Origin: Ancylostoma caninum
Lineage: Eukaryota > Nematoda > Chromadorea > Rhabditida > Ancylostomatidae
DNA: 64,000 bases
Reading direction: 5' to 3'
Assembly (NCBI GenBank): GCA_037903475.1
Contig: JBAJFG010000152.1
Span: forward strand, 336,001-400,000
Every line of letters starts with the position of its first letter. The stretch's first letter is position 1. Shown one piece after another: positions 33,011 through 45,370 of this stretch. The notes beneath the pieces are model-generated. The model was not told the DNA's origin and searched no databases. It worked only from the letters and a program-made list of their open reading frames with translations. The translations under genes and the position numbers were made by a program.

Positions 33011-33738
33011 ATGGAAGAAGATCGCATTCAAGGTCGCTACTCACCACTAGTTGGTTATGGCGACGATTCGCCAAACGATAGGGCGGTGTTTCCCCCGCCA
33101 CCACAGGCTCAGCAAGAACAGGAGCCGGCGGGTATTAACTGGGAAAGTGGAATCCAGCAAATTGTGCGCGACTGCGACAAGGTGTTAGTGAAACAATTCC
33201 GCAACCTTTCGCATGGAAAGCGCCGAAACGTTCTCCTAGCGGTACAAAACGCCCTAGTCCGCGCTATCATGACCGTAACTGAGGTAAGGCGCGAAGACCA
33301 AGAAACCAGCGAAATTCTGCAAGCGCGAGAAATATCTGTGGAAAGGCTAGGCGAGATTTTGCCTGATATTTTGCGGACAGCCGTGCAAATGAATGACGTG
33401 GCGGCAATGCTAGACTGTGATCCGACTTTTGCTGTGGCTAAAATAAAGGAACAACAGGAGAAAGTTTCAGCATTGGAGACCAATATAGTTACCTTGCAGG
33501 TGTAACAAGACCCGGCACCACAGCCGGTAGTACACTGGCCGGCCCCGGTTCGTCGTCAAGGTAAGTATGCGGTGCAAAGCTGGCAACAGGCAAGTAAGTG
33601 GTTCAAAGATGTTGGACATACTCCATCGTGCCGGTCGTCCACCGCCGCGACACGATCGGGTCAGTCGGGAAGATCGGTGCTACGGGCTTCCATCGTGCCC
33701 CACACACGATCTCGTTCAGGACGTCACCGCGATCGTCG
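33011..33738 (+). pseudogene. Gypsy-type retrotransposon gag-like ORF, interrupted
   Basis: From the ATG at 33011 the frame runs to a TAA at 33503-33505, then stays open in the same frame to 33738. It has a Pro/Gln-rich N-terminal part, a helical charged middle with coiled-coil character (IKEQQEKVSALETN near 33450-33490) and a Ser/Arg-rich C-terminal part without a visible zinc knuckle. The gag assignment rests on its position upstream of an integrase and on composition. A further frame continues Ser/Arg-rich sequence to about 33930. Protease, reverse transcriptase and RNase H are missing, so several kb are deleted. Confidence 0.65.
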
Positions 33739-33928
33739 ATGAAGTCCTACCTCTTGCGCCAGTCAGGTGGGTCTTCACCCTCATCAGACTCATTAGAACG
33801 GTGTAGGGCGGCATCATCCGCAACCTCCTCGACAGCGAGTAAACCTTGGAAACCCCGTACTGGAAAGGGAAAAACGGCAACGCAGGATTCTCCTGTCAGG
33901 CAACGCGGGCGTCAACAGATTTCGAACT

Positions 33929-34907
33929 GTGACATCCTGCACATCAAACAGAAGTTCACGTAGGAATACTGCCACCCAGCACGGGCTCACCGAGCGGGCA
34001 AACAGCAACATCGTCAGGATGCTGAAGAAAAAGACGGTGATATCCACGGAATGGGACAGAATTCTTCCCATTCCGTGGATATCACCGTGTATGGGTGGAG
34101 TATGCGTATAACGCGTCACCGCACGGGGCAACCGCAGAAAGCCCACGTTTCCTGGTGTACGGGCATGACCCGCAGTAGCCGTCGGAGGTGATTCCACGGG
34201 AGCACCTGTCGCCGTACCATGTCGACTACGACACGTGCAAAGCGGACTTTCTAAGCAGACTCACACTAGTCAGATCGTGCATCACCAAACACGCGGAGAA
34301 GTACCGGCAATCGATGAAACAACAATACGACCGGCGCTTCAAGACGGTTGATGTGTTCCATGTAGGAGACCGCGTGTACATAACGGTTCCCTCAGAAAAA
34401 GGAAAGTCTAAACATCCTAAGTTGACTTTCGACTGGCTTGGACCATACAGGGTATTAGACGCGAGTGAGAACTCTGCGCTGATTACTTTGATTGGGGCGA
34501 ATGAGGAACCACTTCGCGTCCCCTCTGATCATTTGGTCAAAGTTCCACCTAGTATCGACAATACTCCGGTTCTCGGTAAAACGGCTAGAGGCCGTAGAGG
34601 CCGACCTCGGCGGAAAATTGCGGATGATGTCGTACCTACCTCTGATAATGGACTACTAACTTGTAATTCAATTTCTTTCAGGGACCGCCGTTCTGACCGC
34701 CTTGACTCAACAACGGTGGATTTTCGATGTCCAGTGGTATACCTCGGGCAGCAGTTGCACTGTGAGCCGATAGGACCTCTTTCCGATGTTGTTCCGGACG
34801 CCCCAGTACCTGACTTAAGGCTATCGACGCGTTTGAGCTTGGCCGTGTCCTTGCTATCTTACGGATGGCCCATCTGTCGAGGCACGCTCAAAGGAACGCC
34901 CTTTTAG
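33929..34907 (+). pseudogene. Gypsy-type integrase C-terminal region, broken
   Basis: The first part (33929-34035) reads HGLTERANSNIVRML followed by EWDRILP, the end of a retroviral-type integrase core. A perfect hairpin (34036-34088) then interrupts it, and the frame shifts to VEYAYNASPHGA and FLVYGHDP. A TAG stop lies near 34174, and the reading continues from 34188 with YDRRFKTVDVFHVGDRVYI and a GPY/F module (FDWLGPYRVLD). The tail after about 34590 is Arg-rich, then unassigned. Stop, frameshift and inserted hairpin show it is non-functional. Confidence 0.85.
34036..34088. repeat. perfect 23-bp hairpin inside integrase
   Basis: ACGGTGATATCCACGGAATG plus GGA, a loop of about 8 nt (CAGAATTC), then the exact complement. 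It interrupts the integrase reading, so it arose as an inverted duplication within the element copy. Confidence 0.9.
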
Positions 34908-36054
34908 ACACAAGTTACATCATGCTGTCCCCAGCCAGAGTAGCGGTTGCCTATGCCTACCTTCGGAAGAAACGCCTTCACATAAGCAACTACATCCACT
35001 AAGCCATCCGGTGGCGCACGTGGAGCCGCACCTCCCTCTGCATAGAGAACAGCCGTTCAGTCCGGAGGAGCTGATCCCGGCGGCATTTTCCCATCACGCT
35101 ATCTCCTTGGACTGGACGACCAGTAAATGGCACAATCTCAACAAGAAGAAAGTCGTCGTGTGCCTGCCAGAGAGTTTTGAGAACATTGCGGCTATTACCC
35201 GTCTTCATCAAGTCGCCTACTATTATACCGGGCCTCTGGACTTCCAGGGAAACTGGTTTAGCGGTGAGATTTCCACAATCTTGCTGTTTAGCCCGACTCA
35301 GAGTGCGTCGGCAGAGGAATGGCATCGTGTTTGGAGATGGTTGACCAGATGCGTAGCGCACGGTGCCAACCTCTTCTGCTTCGCTGGACCCCGCGACGAC
35401 GCGAATTTTGAGTTCGGTGTGGACTTTTTCAGGGACTTTATCGACGAAACCTTAGTCCAGCGGTTTTCGCTCAAGAACCGCATACATGTCCTTCTTCCGT
35501 TACCAAGCGAGCGCGACGCTGACGCGCCCTTCAACGTCATCGGCATACGTCGGACAAGTCCGAGACGAGTCTACACCGAATGTGCGGCAAAACGCTTCCT
35601 CAACTTCACGGCACAGTATTACCGCCCGTGTATTCTCCTGGAGGAGTACCATAGGATGCTACGTCCCTCTAGGCCAGTACGGAACGATATGCCCGTCAAG
35701 CTGGGCAAAACCAGCAGGAAGCGCAGGACCTCCGACGTCACTAATATTCCCTCCCAGGATGAGCCACCGCGACGGGTCCTTCTGTACCGCAACCGCCGGC
35801 ACTTCACGTTCACCCCGCGGATCTATCAGAACGTTTATCCGGCGCGTCAGCAGCTACAGGATCAGCGGCACCGCTATGGAAGCCCGGACATCCGGGGCAG
35901 CAGCGAGGACCGGGCATATCACAACTCGGAAATGCGAAAAAGGGGAACAGGGGTCCGCCGCGAAATCGCGTACGTAGTCCTTGGAGGCATCCTCCTAACC
36001 GCGGGGCATTCCTCTCTAGGTAAAAAGGCTACCGTGAGCTTTAGGTTATCGTAG
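34837..36054 (+). CDS. unrecognised ORF of about 400 codons downstream of Gypsy integrase
   Basis: Open from 34837 to the TAG at 36052-36054. No in-frame ATG near the front was found; 35011 (GTG) is one possible start, and splicing from upstream is another. The middle reads like an alternating strand/helix globular domain (KKVVVCLPESFENIAAITRL, then EWHRVWRWLTR, then RIHVLLPLPSERD), followed by an Arg-rich part and a C-terminal hydrophobic stretch AYVVLGGILLTAG. It occupies the place where some Gypsy elements carry an env-like gene, but there is no signal peptide, Cys pattern or fusion-protein look. Part of the same retroelement by position and uninterrupted; function unknown. Confidence 0.55.
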   Translation, partial: AWPCPCYLTDGPSVEARSKERPFRHKLHHAVPSQSSGCLCLPSEETPSHKQLHPLSHPVAHVEPHLPLHREQPFSPEELIPAAFSHHAISLDWTTSKWHNLNKKKVVVCLPESFENIAAITRLHQVAYYYTGPLDFQGNWFSGEISTILLFSPTQSASAEEWHRVWRWLTRCVAHGANLFCFAGPRDDANFEFGVDFFRDFIDETLVQRFSLKNRIHVLLPLPSERDADAPFNVIGIRRTSPRRVYTECAAKRFLNFTAQYYRPCILLEEYHRMLRPSRPVRNDMPVKLGKTSRKRRTSDVTNIPSQDEPPRRVLLYRNRRHFTFTPRIYQNVYPARQQLQDQRHRYGSPDIRGSSEDRAYHNSEMRKRGTGVRREIAYVVLGGILLTAGHSSLGKKATVSFRLS

Positions 36055-36418
36055 CTAGTCGAAATAGTCGAAACCTCATAGAAATCCTCGGTCCTTTCCT
36101 GCTCTGAGCGTTTCCCGCGCAGCACTTAGACTTTGTATATGTCTTATATTTAATCGTATTTAACGGATTTAATCGCACTTGTTTTTGTCTCATTTATCTG
36201 CCTTATTATATTACCTCTATTCAGTCTCACTTATCTGTTACCGGTCATCCCTCAGGGAAGGAGCGCTTTAACTTTTAGTTAATAAACCCTTATTACTATC
36301 TGATGTAGTTCTGACCGGTCGTGAAGCCGTGAATACTTTGCAATCGTTTTTCATACTAACCTATCTGTTTTGCCTTTGTGTGTTTGTCGCTTGGGGTTTT
36401 AAAAGAACTCCGGGCACT

Positions 36419-36795
36419 TGAAACCTTAGCCTGTTTTAGAGTAGTGCGTGCGTCTGTTCCACTGCATTCTGTAGTTTGCAATTGGGCGTGCTCTAGGTGA
36501 ATATCCTCAATTGGGCGTGCTCTAGGTGAATATCCTCTTACAGATTTCGGGATGGGGCAGGTCCCGTGCTCTCCAGTAGAGGGAACAAGTGTCTCGGCAA
36601 CTGAGACTATTGTGGGCTTTTCCCGCCGCCACAGCGGGGTTGCTGCAACCGCGAGCAGCTATCCCGCGTCCGGTGATGGGTATGTCTCACATGATGTTTG
36701 TCAGCTAAGCGGCCTAACCCGCCCGCCGAAGACATGGCACGTGCGCCTTCCACGAGTACCACTAACCAACTCGTCCAAAACAACAACCATGAGCT
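36419..36795 (+). repeat. direct repeat, 3' copy of the Gypsy flank
   Basis: Matches 32757-32950 but carries two extra pieces: a 29-bp tandem duplication of AATTGGGCGTGCTCTAGGTG and following bases (36480-36537), and about 110 bp inserted before CACTAACCAACT. An AATAAA at about 36281 lies upstream. Confidence 0.6.
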
Positions 36796-39700
36796 GACAA
36801 ACCCGAAAAAAAAACAGAGGAATCTATCCACTTTTCTTCCTTCATGTGTGACTTCCGGTGACTGATTAGTGCAGCTTGAGAGTTGTAGTGGGCAGTAATA
36901 CAACTCGAATTTTGTTTGTGGTACGTTTTCATAGGCGAAACGGAGAATTTCGACAAAAAATCTCTATTGTGCTGTTTCCAATCGAATAAGCACAAGAAAT
37001 CAGCCAGATATACAGTAGACGTCAATGGGCACATCTGCGACTATGAGAAGGACGCCGCGCAACCGCGCCGCGCGCCGTAAGCTAAGTATTCTGCTGCTGT
37101 TACGCAATTTCTTACTGCTTTTCTACTCAACTCTAGGGATTTTCGAGCAAATAGGTGAGAAAAGACCCTAGGAATAGCATTCTGCTGGTGGCCATCGCCG
37201 ATGCTGTCCACTGTACATAAATTATTCGACTTCTCCACACGCACAAATGTGCTTACCTCGTATTCTAGAACATTTGGTCATGGGTTTTCGTCCAAAGAAG
37301 CCTCATTTTCATCCTTCAATCTTATTCTGAGATTCACGTCCTGTCAAACACCTCACACTAGAAAAATGTGGCTGATATGTTGGGTAAGGCTGCGCAGTAT
37401 AGGGAGCCGTAAAATTGACCAGGGAAAACTCGAAAAAAAGTGTGAGTAAATTCACAATTCACGCAACCCCTGAGAACGGTCAGTTATTCTGACGCTGGAC
37501 AAATGCATGTAGTATGGTGCCGCCATACCATTCTCATGGAACACCGCTTCAAAGATGCCAGCTAAACCGTATTTTCGTAATAATCTTATCATCATAATCA
37601 GTCGGACATTCTTCTCTGTAACCTTCACTTCTTTAACAACGAATATTCATGCCTTGCTACAAAAATAGACTTTTAGATAGGCAAAAAGCAGCCTTTCCGA
37701 GTATTGCTTCCTAGCAATCAGTCGAGGTTCAATAGGCTCCCAGAGCGAGCAGTACTTTTTATATATGTGGAAAAAGATAAACCCGGGCGATCGGGCTGGG
37801 ATTCCTTGAGGAAGACAAGATAATCGTAATCAAGGACGGCCCAAATTCACCGCTTAATTGGAGACATTCATTCGAAAAGTGGTGAACGTAAAGTTGCTCT
37901 ACCGAATCACACATAACCATAAGTACTGCACTTCTCCAAAAGCAAACCAGTCTTTCAGTGGTTAGACTGGTCGGTTCCGGCTACCAATTTAGATTCTATC
38001 AAATTTGCGATCTTCAAATTGGTTCGGGTATCTTCCGGTTTAGTTGAATAAATAGAGAAAGCACTGTTTTCATTGAGTAGAGAACATTTCTTCTCGTGCC
38101 GAGGTCTGAAATTTGAAGAAACTATTATGAAGTTAGGAGGTAACAACAACATTGTAGAAGAAGAAGGCATTTCCGAGAAGTGTTAACGTAAAAGAAAAAC
38201 TAACGTAAAAGGCGGGGAAATTGTACTAAAAACAACAACGAGTTTTACTGGCACCCGATAGAAACTATAACTACGGGATTCTAACTCTCATGAAGAATGC
38301 CAAGCTTCCCTAGCCAAGAGTAATGTATTATTTCTATTTCTACACTGCTCATCACTTGTTGTCCCCAACACCAAAGAGTGCAATAGAAGCTCCTGCATGA
38401 GCCTTAAATGAGAGAAAGAGAGAGAGATAGAAGAGAATGAAGAACGAGAGCGAGAGATTAGAAATTACGAAAATTCTGCTCTTCCGCAGCCCTGCTCAGA
38501 AATATCCAACGGAAAAGAAGGCGAAAATTCGTTGTGAGAGACATCTACTGGTTTGGTGCGCATCTCACACGCTAACGTTCGTCCCAGAATGTCAGGTACT
38601 GTGCAGCAATGGGTACTGTAGTGCCGTCTGGTTGTGAAGCCTGAGAAGGAGAGGCAATGGCGGGTGAAAGCCTGCGAGAAAAGGCCTATTGACGAGGCAG
38701 TAGCGTTAAATGTTGACTGCGTCAGTCGTAGGTAGCTTTGGAACGAGATGATACTGAGTTTCGGTATCACTATGGTGACCGGCAGAAATGACGGAGGAGC
38801 ATCACCGGCTAAATAGAGACATTTCAAACAATCACCACCTATTCTCTATAAGTATCCATATTTCCTGAGCCCACGAACATCCGGCAGGAAAAAGCGAGCA
38901 TAGAGTCGTGCTTTAGAGCACAACATTTCGGTAATTAAAAAGATAAATAACTTGAAACATTGGAATCTTGGAGCTTGCTAAGTGCAAGTGCTCCTCTGTA
39001 AGGTGATTGGTATTGGATTGGGTAATAAGTTTATGCAATTCTCTTCAACTTGGTTTCTTGTTAGGATCTAAACTTTGTTCGACCACCCTCAAAAACTGTT
39101 TTGTAGCTCTTGCTTTACTCTTTACGAATATCATGATCGATTACCCAAACACCCGCTTTATCTTGATTGCTGTTTAGTGGAATGTAACCCAGCAATTCGA
39201 CCATAGCGAGCTATCACCTTCCCTTGTGGATCAAATGAAGCTCAGGAGGCTAAGAAAATTTGAAGACGCCTATTAAGAAGGCTTTGCTGCTGAAGGGGAC
39301 AGTGTGGAAGTGGATGTCCGCTCCAGAAAGGTCATTTTTGGCCTAAAGGATGCCACTGTTTTCGAACGGACGGTTTGTATAGCAGAGGACCAATTATGCA
39401 TTGGTCCTCTGCTATACAAACCGTCCGTTCTAGACATAGAGAATCACTGCGATGTTAACTCTCAACAGCACCTGAGCTTAACTAATCCAGTTCGTGGGCA
39501 AACACCTAAGAAGCCAGTACGAAGTGATCGCTCACATTGAGAACGACTCTGGACAGATTCCGGCAAAACGATAATCAGGACGCTTGGATGGGAGGTAATT
39601 CCACCTCTATCTACTCTACGGGTCTGATGCAATCTCCACACTAATTATTTTGTTCACTTTCTCATTCATTTTGTAGATTCCATTTAAAGGCAGCGCCCAC

Positions 39701-40795
39701 GGAAATTTTCAACTTCGAGATTTCAACACGACCGTGGGTTCTCGACTAAGAAAAACATGAATGTGCGGGTCACTTTTATTGAGAATCACGAGAAAGCAAT
39801 TTTCGAATGCTCCGAATTTGCTGCGATTGAACAAAACGGCCGAGTTGTCAGGTTTGGGGATAGAGCAAAAAGTCGATAACACTGTCTTGATCGCCACGTA
39901 TTTCCTCAACGCATTTGGATATCTGCGTGGTTTTGCAGCAAATTCAAATAAGAATCAAGTAAGAAAGGAATAGAAATCTGAAGAGAATGAAGTGAAAGCA
40001 CCACAGGCGTACTAGTGAAGAAAAAATGAGAACAAATACGAAAGAACAGAAAAGAAATAGTAAAAACACAAAATAGGAAAAATTAATGTTATAAGTAGAG
40101 AAAATGGGAAACAAATGGTGAAAAGTAAGATTAGAAAGCAAACAGACAGCTGCAGCCACAATAATATAAGAGTGATAGGGAAAAGTGTATAGAACAAACT
40201 TTTTCCACCGAAAAAACTGAGCGATTGCAGGTAAAAACAGCTGGTTTGTTCCAACGCCGCCCCACGGCTATTTTTGCGAAGCAGGTCAACTCGTACCAGC
40301 AGGCTAGGTTCGAACTGTTAAACTGGAGTTCTACTTGTGGAAAGAGGCTATATAAATTACTTGTGATTAATGCCGTTTTCAGGAAAATGTGATTTCGATG
40401 CCCATAGAAAACCGCAAGAACTCGTTGCCCAACGCAATAATTGCTTCTCTAGGCTTTTCCCAGTACTGGATGTTAGCGTACTTGTCAGTGAACCATAACT
40501 CCGCGCATGCCACTTACCAGGGGCCAGAGGGCCTTCCGGACGCCCTCTATTTGGTTCTATAAATGGTTTTTGTATGCCAAAATACATAAAGGCTCCCTTA
40601 CTTGAAACGGAAGGTTTCATAAAAAGGATATCTTATTGATTTTCGTTTACTTAAATGGCAAGCAAAACGCCGTGGGTGAAGCCCTTTCTCGTGCAAATGA
40701 GGGAAGTACTCCATCCGCATCTCAAAATGAAGAAATGAAAGATATTGCAGAGCTCTCTGTTAGCTTTTGCTCTGTTCCAGTTGCAGAAAGTAGTA
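36796..40795. other. anonymous region, no supported gene
   Basis: No exon pair or domain recognised. It contains a GA-rich patch at 38408-38458 and the perfect hairpin at 39361-39427. ORFs at 39944-40254 are poly-A/T-driven. 40636-40824 has an ORF that runs into the mariner terminus and has no clear product. Confidence 0.4.
39361..39427. repeat. perfect 31-bp hairpin with 5-nt loop
   Basis: GAACGGACGGTTTGTATAGC plus AGAGGACCAAT, loop TATGC, then the exact reverse complement. No mismatch in the stem. Confidence 0.93.
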
Positions 40796-41546
40796 GGGTG
40801 AGCCAAAAGTTCTCGGACGATTAGTGATAATTCCCAGAGATTGTAACTCAGCAAAGAGCTAATGAAAATAGATAAGCGAGCTTCCTTAAGTGGCAAATTG
40901 ACAAACATATCGAACTAGTGCCTTTCCTGCCACCAACTCTTTCTCTATCTAACAGCTCTCAAGAGCACCCACACGTGGCTTGAGCACCTTGACACCGGGG
41001 ATGAGAAGTGGATTCTCTATTCTAGCCTTCACCGGCGTACCCGATGGGTTGACAAAGTTGCGGAGGCAGAAGACGTCCTTAAACCCAACCTACACGCCAA
41101 AGGGTTATGCTGTGCATCTGGTTCAGCGTACACGGCGTCGAATATTGGTAACTCCTTGCCGAGGTATCTACAGTGACCGCAGACATCTACGTTGAGCAAC
41201 TGAGAATTTTGAAGGGAAATCTCGAAAATGCGTGCCCGCAGCAGAGCGAAGTCTACTACCAGCACGACAACGACATTGCAAGAACGACCAAGGCTGAATG
41301 GACGAAATTTGGCTGGGCCACTTCATCGCACCCATCGTATTCCCCAAACCTAGTTTCTTCAGATCACTACCATCTTTCCCATCTCCAACGTCATCTGGAT
41401 GGTCAAAACTTTCAAACCAGTGACGATATCAAAAAAGCACTCGAGCAGTTCTTCGAGGACCAGTCCCCTGCGTTCTGAAGCAAAGGCACCTACGACCTTA
41501 GATGAAAATATTGTCAATTTGCCCAAGAACTTTTGACTCAACCTGA
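40796..41546 (+). mobile_element. internally deleted mariner element with dead transposase
   Basis: The TIRs are GGGTGAGCCAAAAGTTCTCG at the left and the complement of TCAGGTTGAGTCAAAAGTTC at the right, with TA at both sides. The plus strand encodes DTGDEKWILYSS near 41000, then RRTRWVDK, and after a stop and frame shift YYQHDNDIARTTKAEWTKFG, followed by SYSPNLVSSDHYHLSHLQRH and AFWSKGTYDLR-like text with a stop at Trp. The N-terminal DNA-binding region is deleted. The family signature after the second catalytic position (YSPDLAPSDYHLF) is recognisable but altered. Confidence 0.85.
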
Positions 41547-44500
41547 TACAATAGAGCAAAGAGCACTACTGTGCGGTAGTGATAATCAGATCGATTCGCT
41601 GCCGAACAAAAGAAAGATGGTTTTGTAGCTCTAATTTGGGATCAGAGCTTCCATGGACCCTGCAACAAAAGAGGCCAAAATAGCCGCAGCTAAGTTAGTT
41701 TCTTTCACTACAGACATTTTTCGCAACCTGCAGTATTCTCTCCTCGCACTTCAGCTTGCTTCTCCTCTGGCCGCAATTGACGAACTTTTGTTTTGCAGAA
41801 CGGCTCCGAGTACAGTTTCATGAAATTTTTTTGCTAGAGATGAACTTCTGCTACCAACCAGCTCCTTTTGATCTGTTTATGAAGAATGAGATAAACTACT
41901 TGAATCTTCAAACTTCAATTCTTCGGCAACTTTTTCTTTCATTCATGTCGAATGTTTACAGGTCTTTTTTCTCTGTGAGGGCTTACAAGGTTCGGGTCTC
42001 ATTCCATCAATCAATAGAGAAATGTAGCAGATTGAAGCTACTGATTGCAGATGGGCGTGGCAGGCCGCACTACACTAGCGAAGCCCGCTTCATCTTCTTC
42101 GTGCAATTTCAGGTCCGACCGAGGCTTTCGAGAGCCATTCTTTATTCTCGCTGCTCCCTCTGAGCCCCTCTGTCTCCCAGTCCTGATAATGATCTACGAT
42201 GCTACGACAATAATGTCTTAACTTGTTAACAGCTGATATCCCTGATATCTTACTGTATATTCGTGATACCATTGTGATAAAGTGTATTTGTTTCTGGTAA
42301 TGTTTTGTACTCAATACTGGGGGCAGAGCGCCTATCCTGAGGGAAGGAATACTATCTTCCATCCGAAGCGAACACTCCTCTTGACTAACAAAGAACGCAA
42401 GATATATCGTATCGATAAGCAGGAGATCTCTGAAACAGTTTCGAGAGCCCTCGTGACTGTCTTCCGCGTCTGACGCTCTGTATGATCACAGCATTGCTTC
42501 TCAATGCGGCGGACAAACTAGGCGTCTTCGAGGCTTGTCCTTGGTAGTGCCGTACGATCATATGTGACCAGGCATCCCAAATACCGGCGCTCACTTACGT
42601 GACTTTCACCACCCCCACCACATCAACATAGGGGCGTCCATCAGGTGGGATTTCATATGTGGTGCACGCAATCCTCCAGAACAGCTGTCTTTACAAATGA
42701 GAACCTGGGGTGATGTTCAAAGAACAGAGGCCGCTGGTGATGTGGAAGATCCATTGATCTCTATTCACCTTCTCCATGTCTTTTTTTCGATGAGTCACAT
42801 TGTAACTTGTCCAAATGTTATCGCCTGGCTGACTAGCAGCCAGGAAAGTTCAACATATCGTTATTCTTGCTTTCATCTACCTCATCTGACTCGGCCTCAT
42901 CATTTATAGTAAGGGGGAGGGGAGGCTGTTCGCTATGACTACATTTCCTTGTTTCCCACATTTCCTTGTTTCCTATGTATCTATGTGCGATCATGTAAAC
43001 ATCTATAAATGTAGAGTAATAGATGAAAGAAAAGCGAAGGCTAAATGACCCAAATTTGAGGTGGGTGCATGAAAGCCTCTTTGGCTCAGTTTGGGCAGTT
43101 GGCACATTCTTAATTGCTGCATCGATCAAAAAGGGCATAACAGCTTTTTCGAACACCGTGCAAACACGACCAGAGCAATGCGGAAACGGCAAGGACTCCA
43201 CAGTCAGCTCGCAGCAGCGGCCCGCTTTGAGTATCGGAGATCCCCCGGTCTTTTTCTCCTCCATCTCTATTTTTGATGACTCACGTTGTAACTTGTCTCA
43301 GTGATACAGCTTGGCAGTTCAGCAGCTAGGAAAGAACGCATCGTCATAAAAGCTTCCTCTCACCGCGTCTGACCCCGCCTCCGCAACATTTCCATCGTCT
43401 CCTGTGTCTCCATCTGCAATCATGCAATCATTTATAGAAGTAAAGCAGTAGATGGAAGAAAAATGAAGATTCAACTACCTCGAATTCAAGGTGAGTGCAC
43501 GAAGACCCGGGTCTCACGCGTTCGACCAGTTGATCCACTCTTGCAGGCACCTCTAACAACGTGATTGTGGCCGCGTTCGGGGCTCAGTGACATCCCAACC
43601 GGCCTCTTACCTTCCATTCTTATTCGTCGACACCGTAGCCATATCACATAGGTCACCGAGTGGATCCCACCCCAACGAAGGAAATTTGCAAACGTGTCGT
43701 CAGCTTGTGCCAACACTGATGGCTAAGCACGTTCCCTCCTCTTGCATCACGATGGTCACGTTCTATGAAAAACAGTTAGACGCAGAATTAGCTACCCCGA
43801 CCGTTTCATTCTGCGTCTCCCACTCTTTCTACAGCATGAGATTGCGATCAGCTCCCAGAAGGGCGATGATCTCCGCTGTTGCCACGTGCAAGCTCTAGCA
43901 GTGACGTGGGTGGCAATGATCTGCTATCCTATACCCCGTAGACGTGAGCTGGCATGCGACCATTGTCTAAAGCCTGGTGGTTAGTTTTGGAGTTCATCTC
44001 ACTGCCATGACACTTCACTACGGGCCCAACTCTTATGGCTGTATTCTTTCTGTGGTTCTGAAACTTCGTGGCACTATTATTAGATTGGTCCAAAAATAAT
44101 GCGCGTTTTCATGCATTTGATCCCGAATCTCATAAAGCCAATCTTTTTCGAAAGGCTTGGAACTATTGTAATCCGCAAATCTTTAGCAATAAGTGGATAT
44201 TCTCCTACTGCCATACAATTCTGACAAGGCCTTCTAGGACTGACGAACTTCCGGAAAGCAGTTTTGGTATCCCATTAGTCTTCGAGAAAATTCTCCCGGA
44301 AGAAGTCGTCAAAGTTCTCGATAAAGTAGTAGTGGATGAGTTGAGCGAGAGGTTTGCTCCTTATGATACATGAGTCCGAGCTTCCTAGCCCAGTTGCTCC
44401 AGCCTGTGAAGTATCTGCCTTGCAAGGTGTGCCTGGACGGTGCTGTGGAGGAGTGTAGAGTCTATTTTTTGAGCAACAATGGGCTCACACAGTAAAGTTT

Positions 44501-45160
44501 CCAATTCATTCCATTTACATTTTGAAAGTAGTCCCAGATGGAAAAGAATAAATGAGCAGCAGTGAGCCATTTTTGCAGCAAATCACCACGAAGTTGCCGT
44601 TACCTTATTCTGGTGTTGCTTCGGTTTTTTGGGTGTGTTTCGGTGCATATTCCATGTCCAACTGTTGAGCAAGGCACTTAATTTCATCGCAGAGTCTACA
44701 CCTTATATTTTATTGCTAAGCGACTGAGTTTTTGGTCGCAATTCTTTCACTACAAAGGCGGCCCTTTCAACGAGGATCAATCTGGTAAACTCCTTACGCG
44801 CAATCCGCGGAAACTTTCGAGCGCGCCCAGCATGCGGCGCGTGCGCGGCGCGGCCCCTTTGTAGCAGCGGTCCACTCGTTCGGTCAGCCACAGGCTGCAC
44901 ACCTTCAGATAAACTTCAATTAAAGAAATAAAAAAAATGAAAGAAAAACACTCAACTGGGCCAAAAATCTGTCGAACGACGTCATGCTGGGCGCACTCGG
45001 AAAATTTCCGCTGATTGCGCGTAAGGACTTCACTCGTTTAGTATGCGCGACATCTACTCGTCGAGCTTTGTCATCCTCCCATTCTTACTGGAGGGAGGGA
45101 TGTACTTTGTCTGACAACAACTACCGGCGAGCTTCTGCGAAATCAAATATGTTGTTTTGA
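41547..45160. other. anonymous region with a degenerate tandem duplication
   Basis: 42761-43090 and 43246-43510 share CTTTTTTTCGATGAGTCACA-like, TTGTAACTTGTC, ATCATGTAAACATCTATA-like and GATGAAAGAAAAGCGAAG-like phrases in the same order: an old duplication with a spacing of about 480 bp. Inverted segments at 44790-44840 and 44983-45033 (core CCTTACGCGCAATC) form a small foldback. No gene recognised. Confidence 0.5.
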
Positions 45161-45172
45161 ATGGATGCTCTT

Positions 45173-45283
45173 TGTCGCGACTTCGTGCGACTCTTCTTTC
45201 ATTCCATCGTTCGTTCGCCAGGTCGCACGCGCATGGTCCTACGCTCCTCGCATGCACACGTTAGGCTCCGCCCCCCACGCCGA
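45173..45283 (+). repeat. direct repeat, copy 1 of a 110-bp promoter-like segment
   Basis: TGTCGCGACTTCGTGCGACT through TTAGGCTCCGCCCCC is repeated at 45863-45974 with very few changes. The hAT-like MITE lies between the copies. Confidence 0.85.
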
Positions 45284-45370
45284 TCGTCAAGAACATCCAG
45301 CACAGTGTCGAAGCCATGTGCATAGCCGTTCCTGCCGAAGAAGAAAAGTCCCATTTTTATCCCGCCGTAG

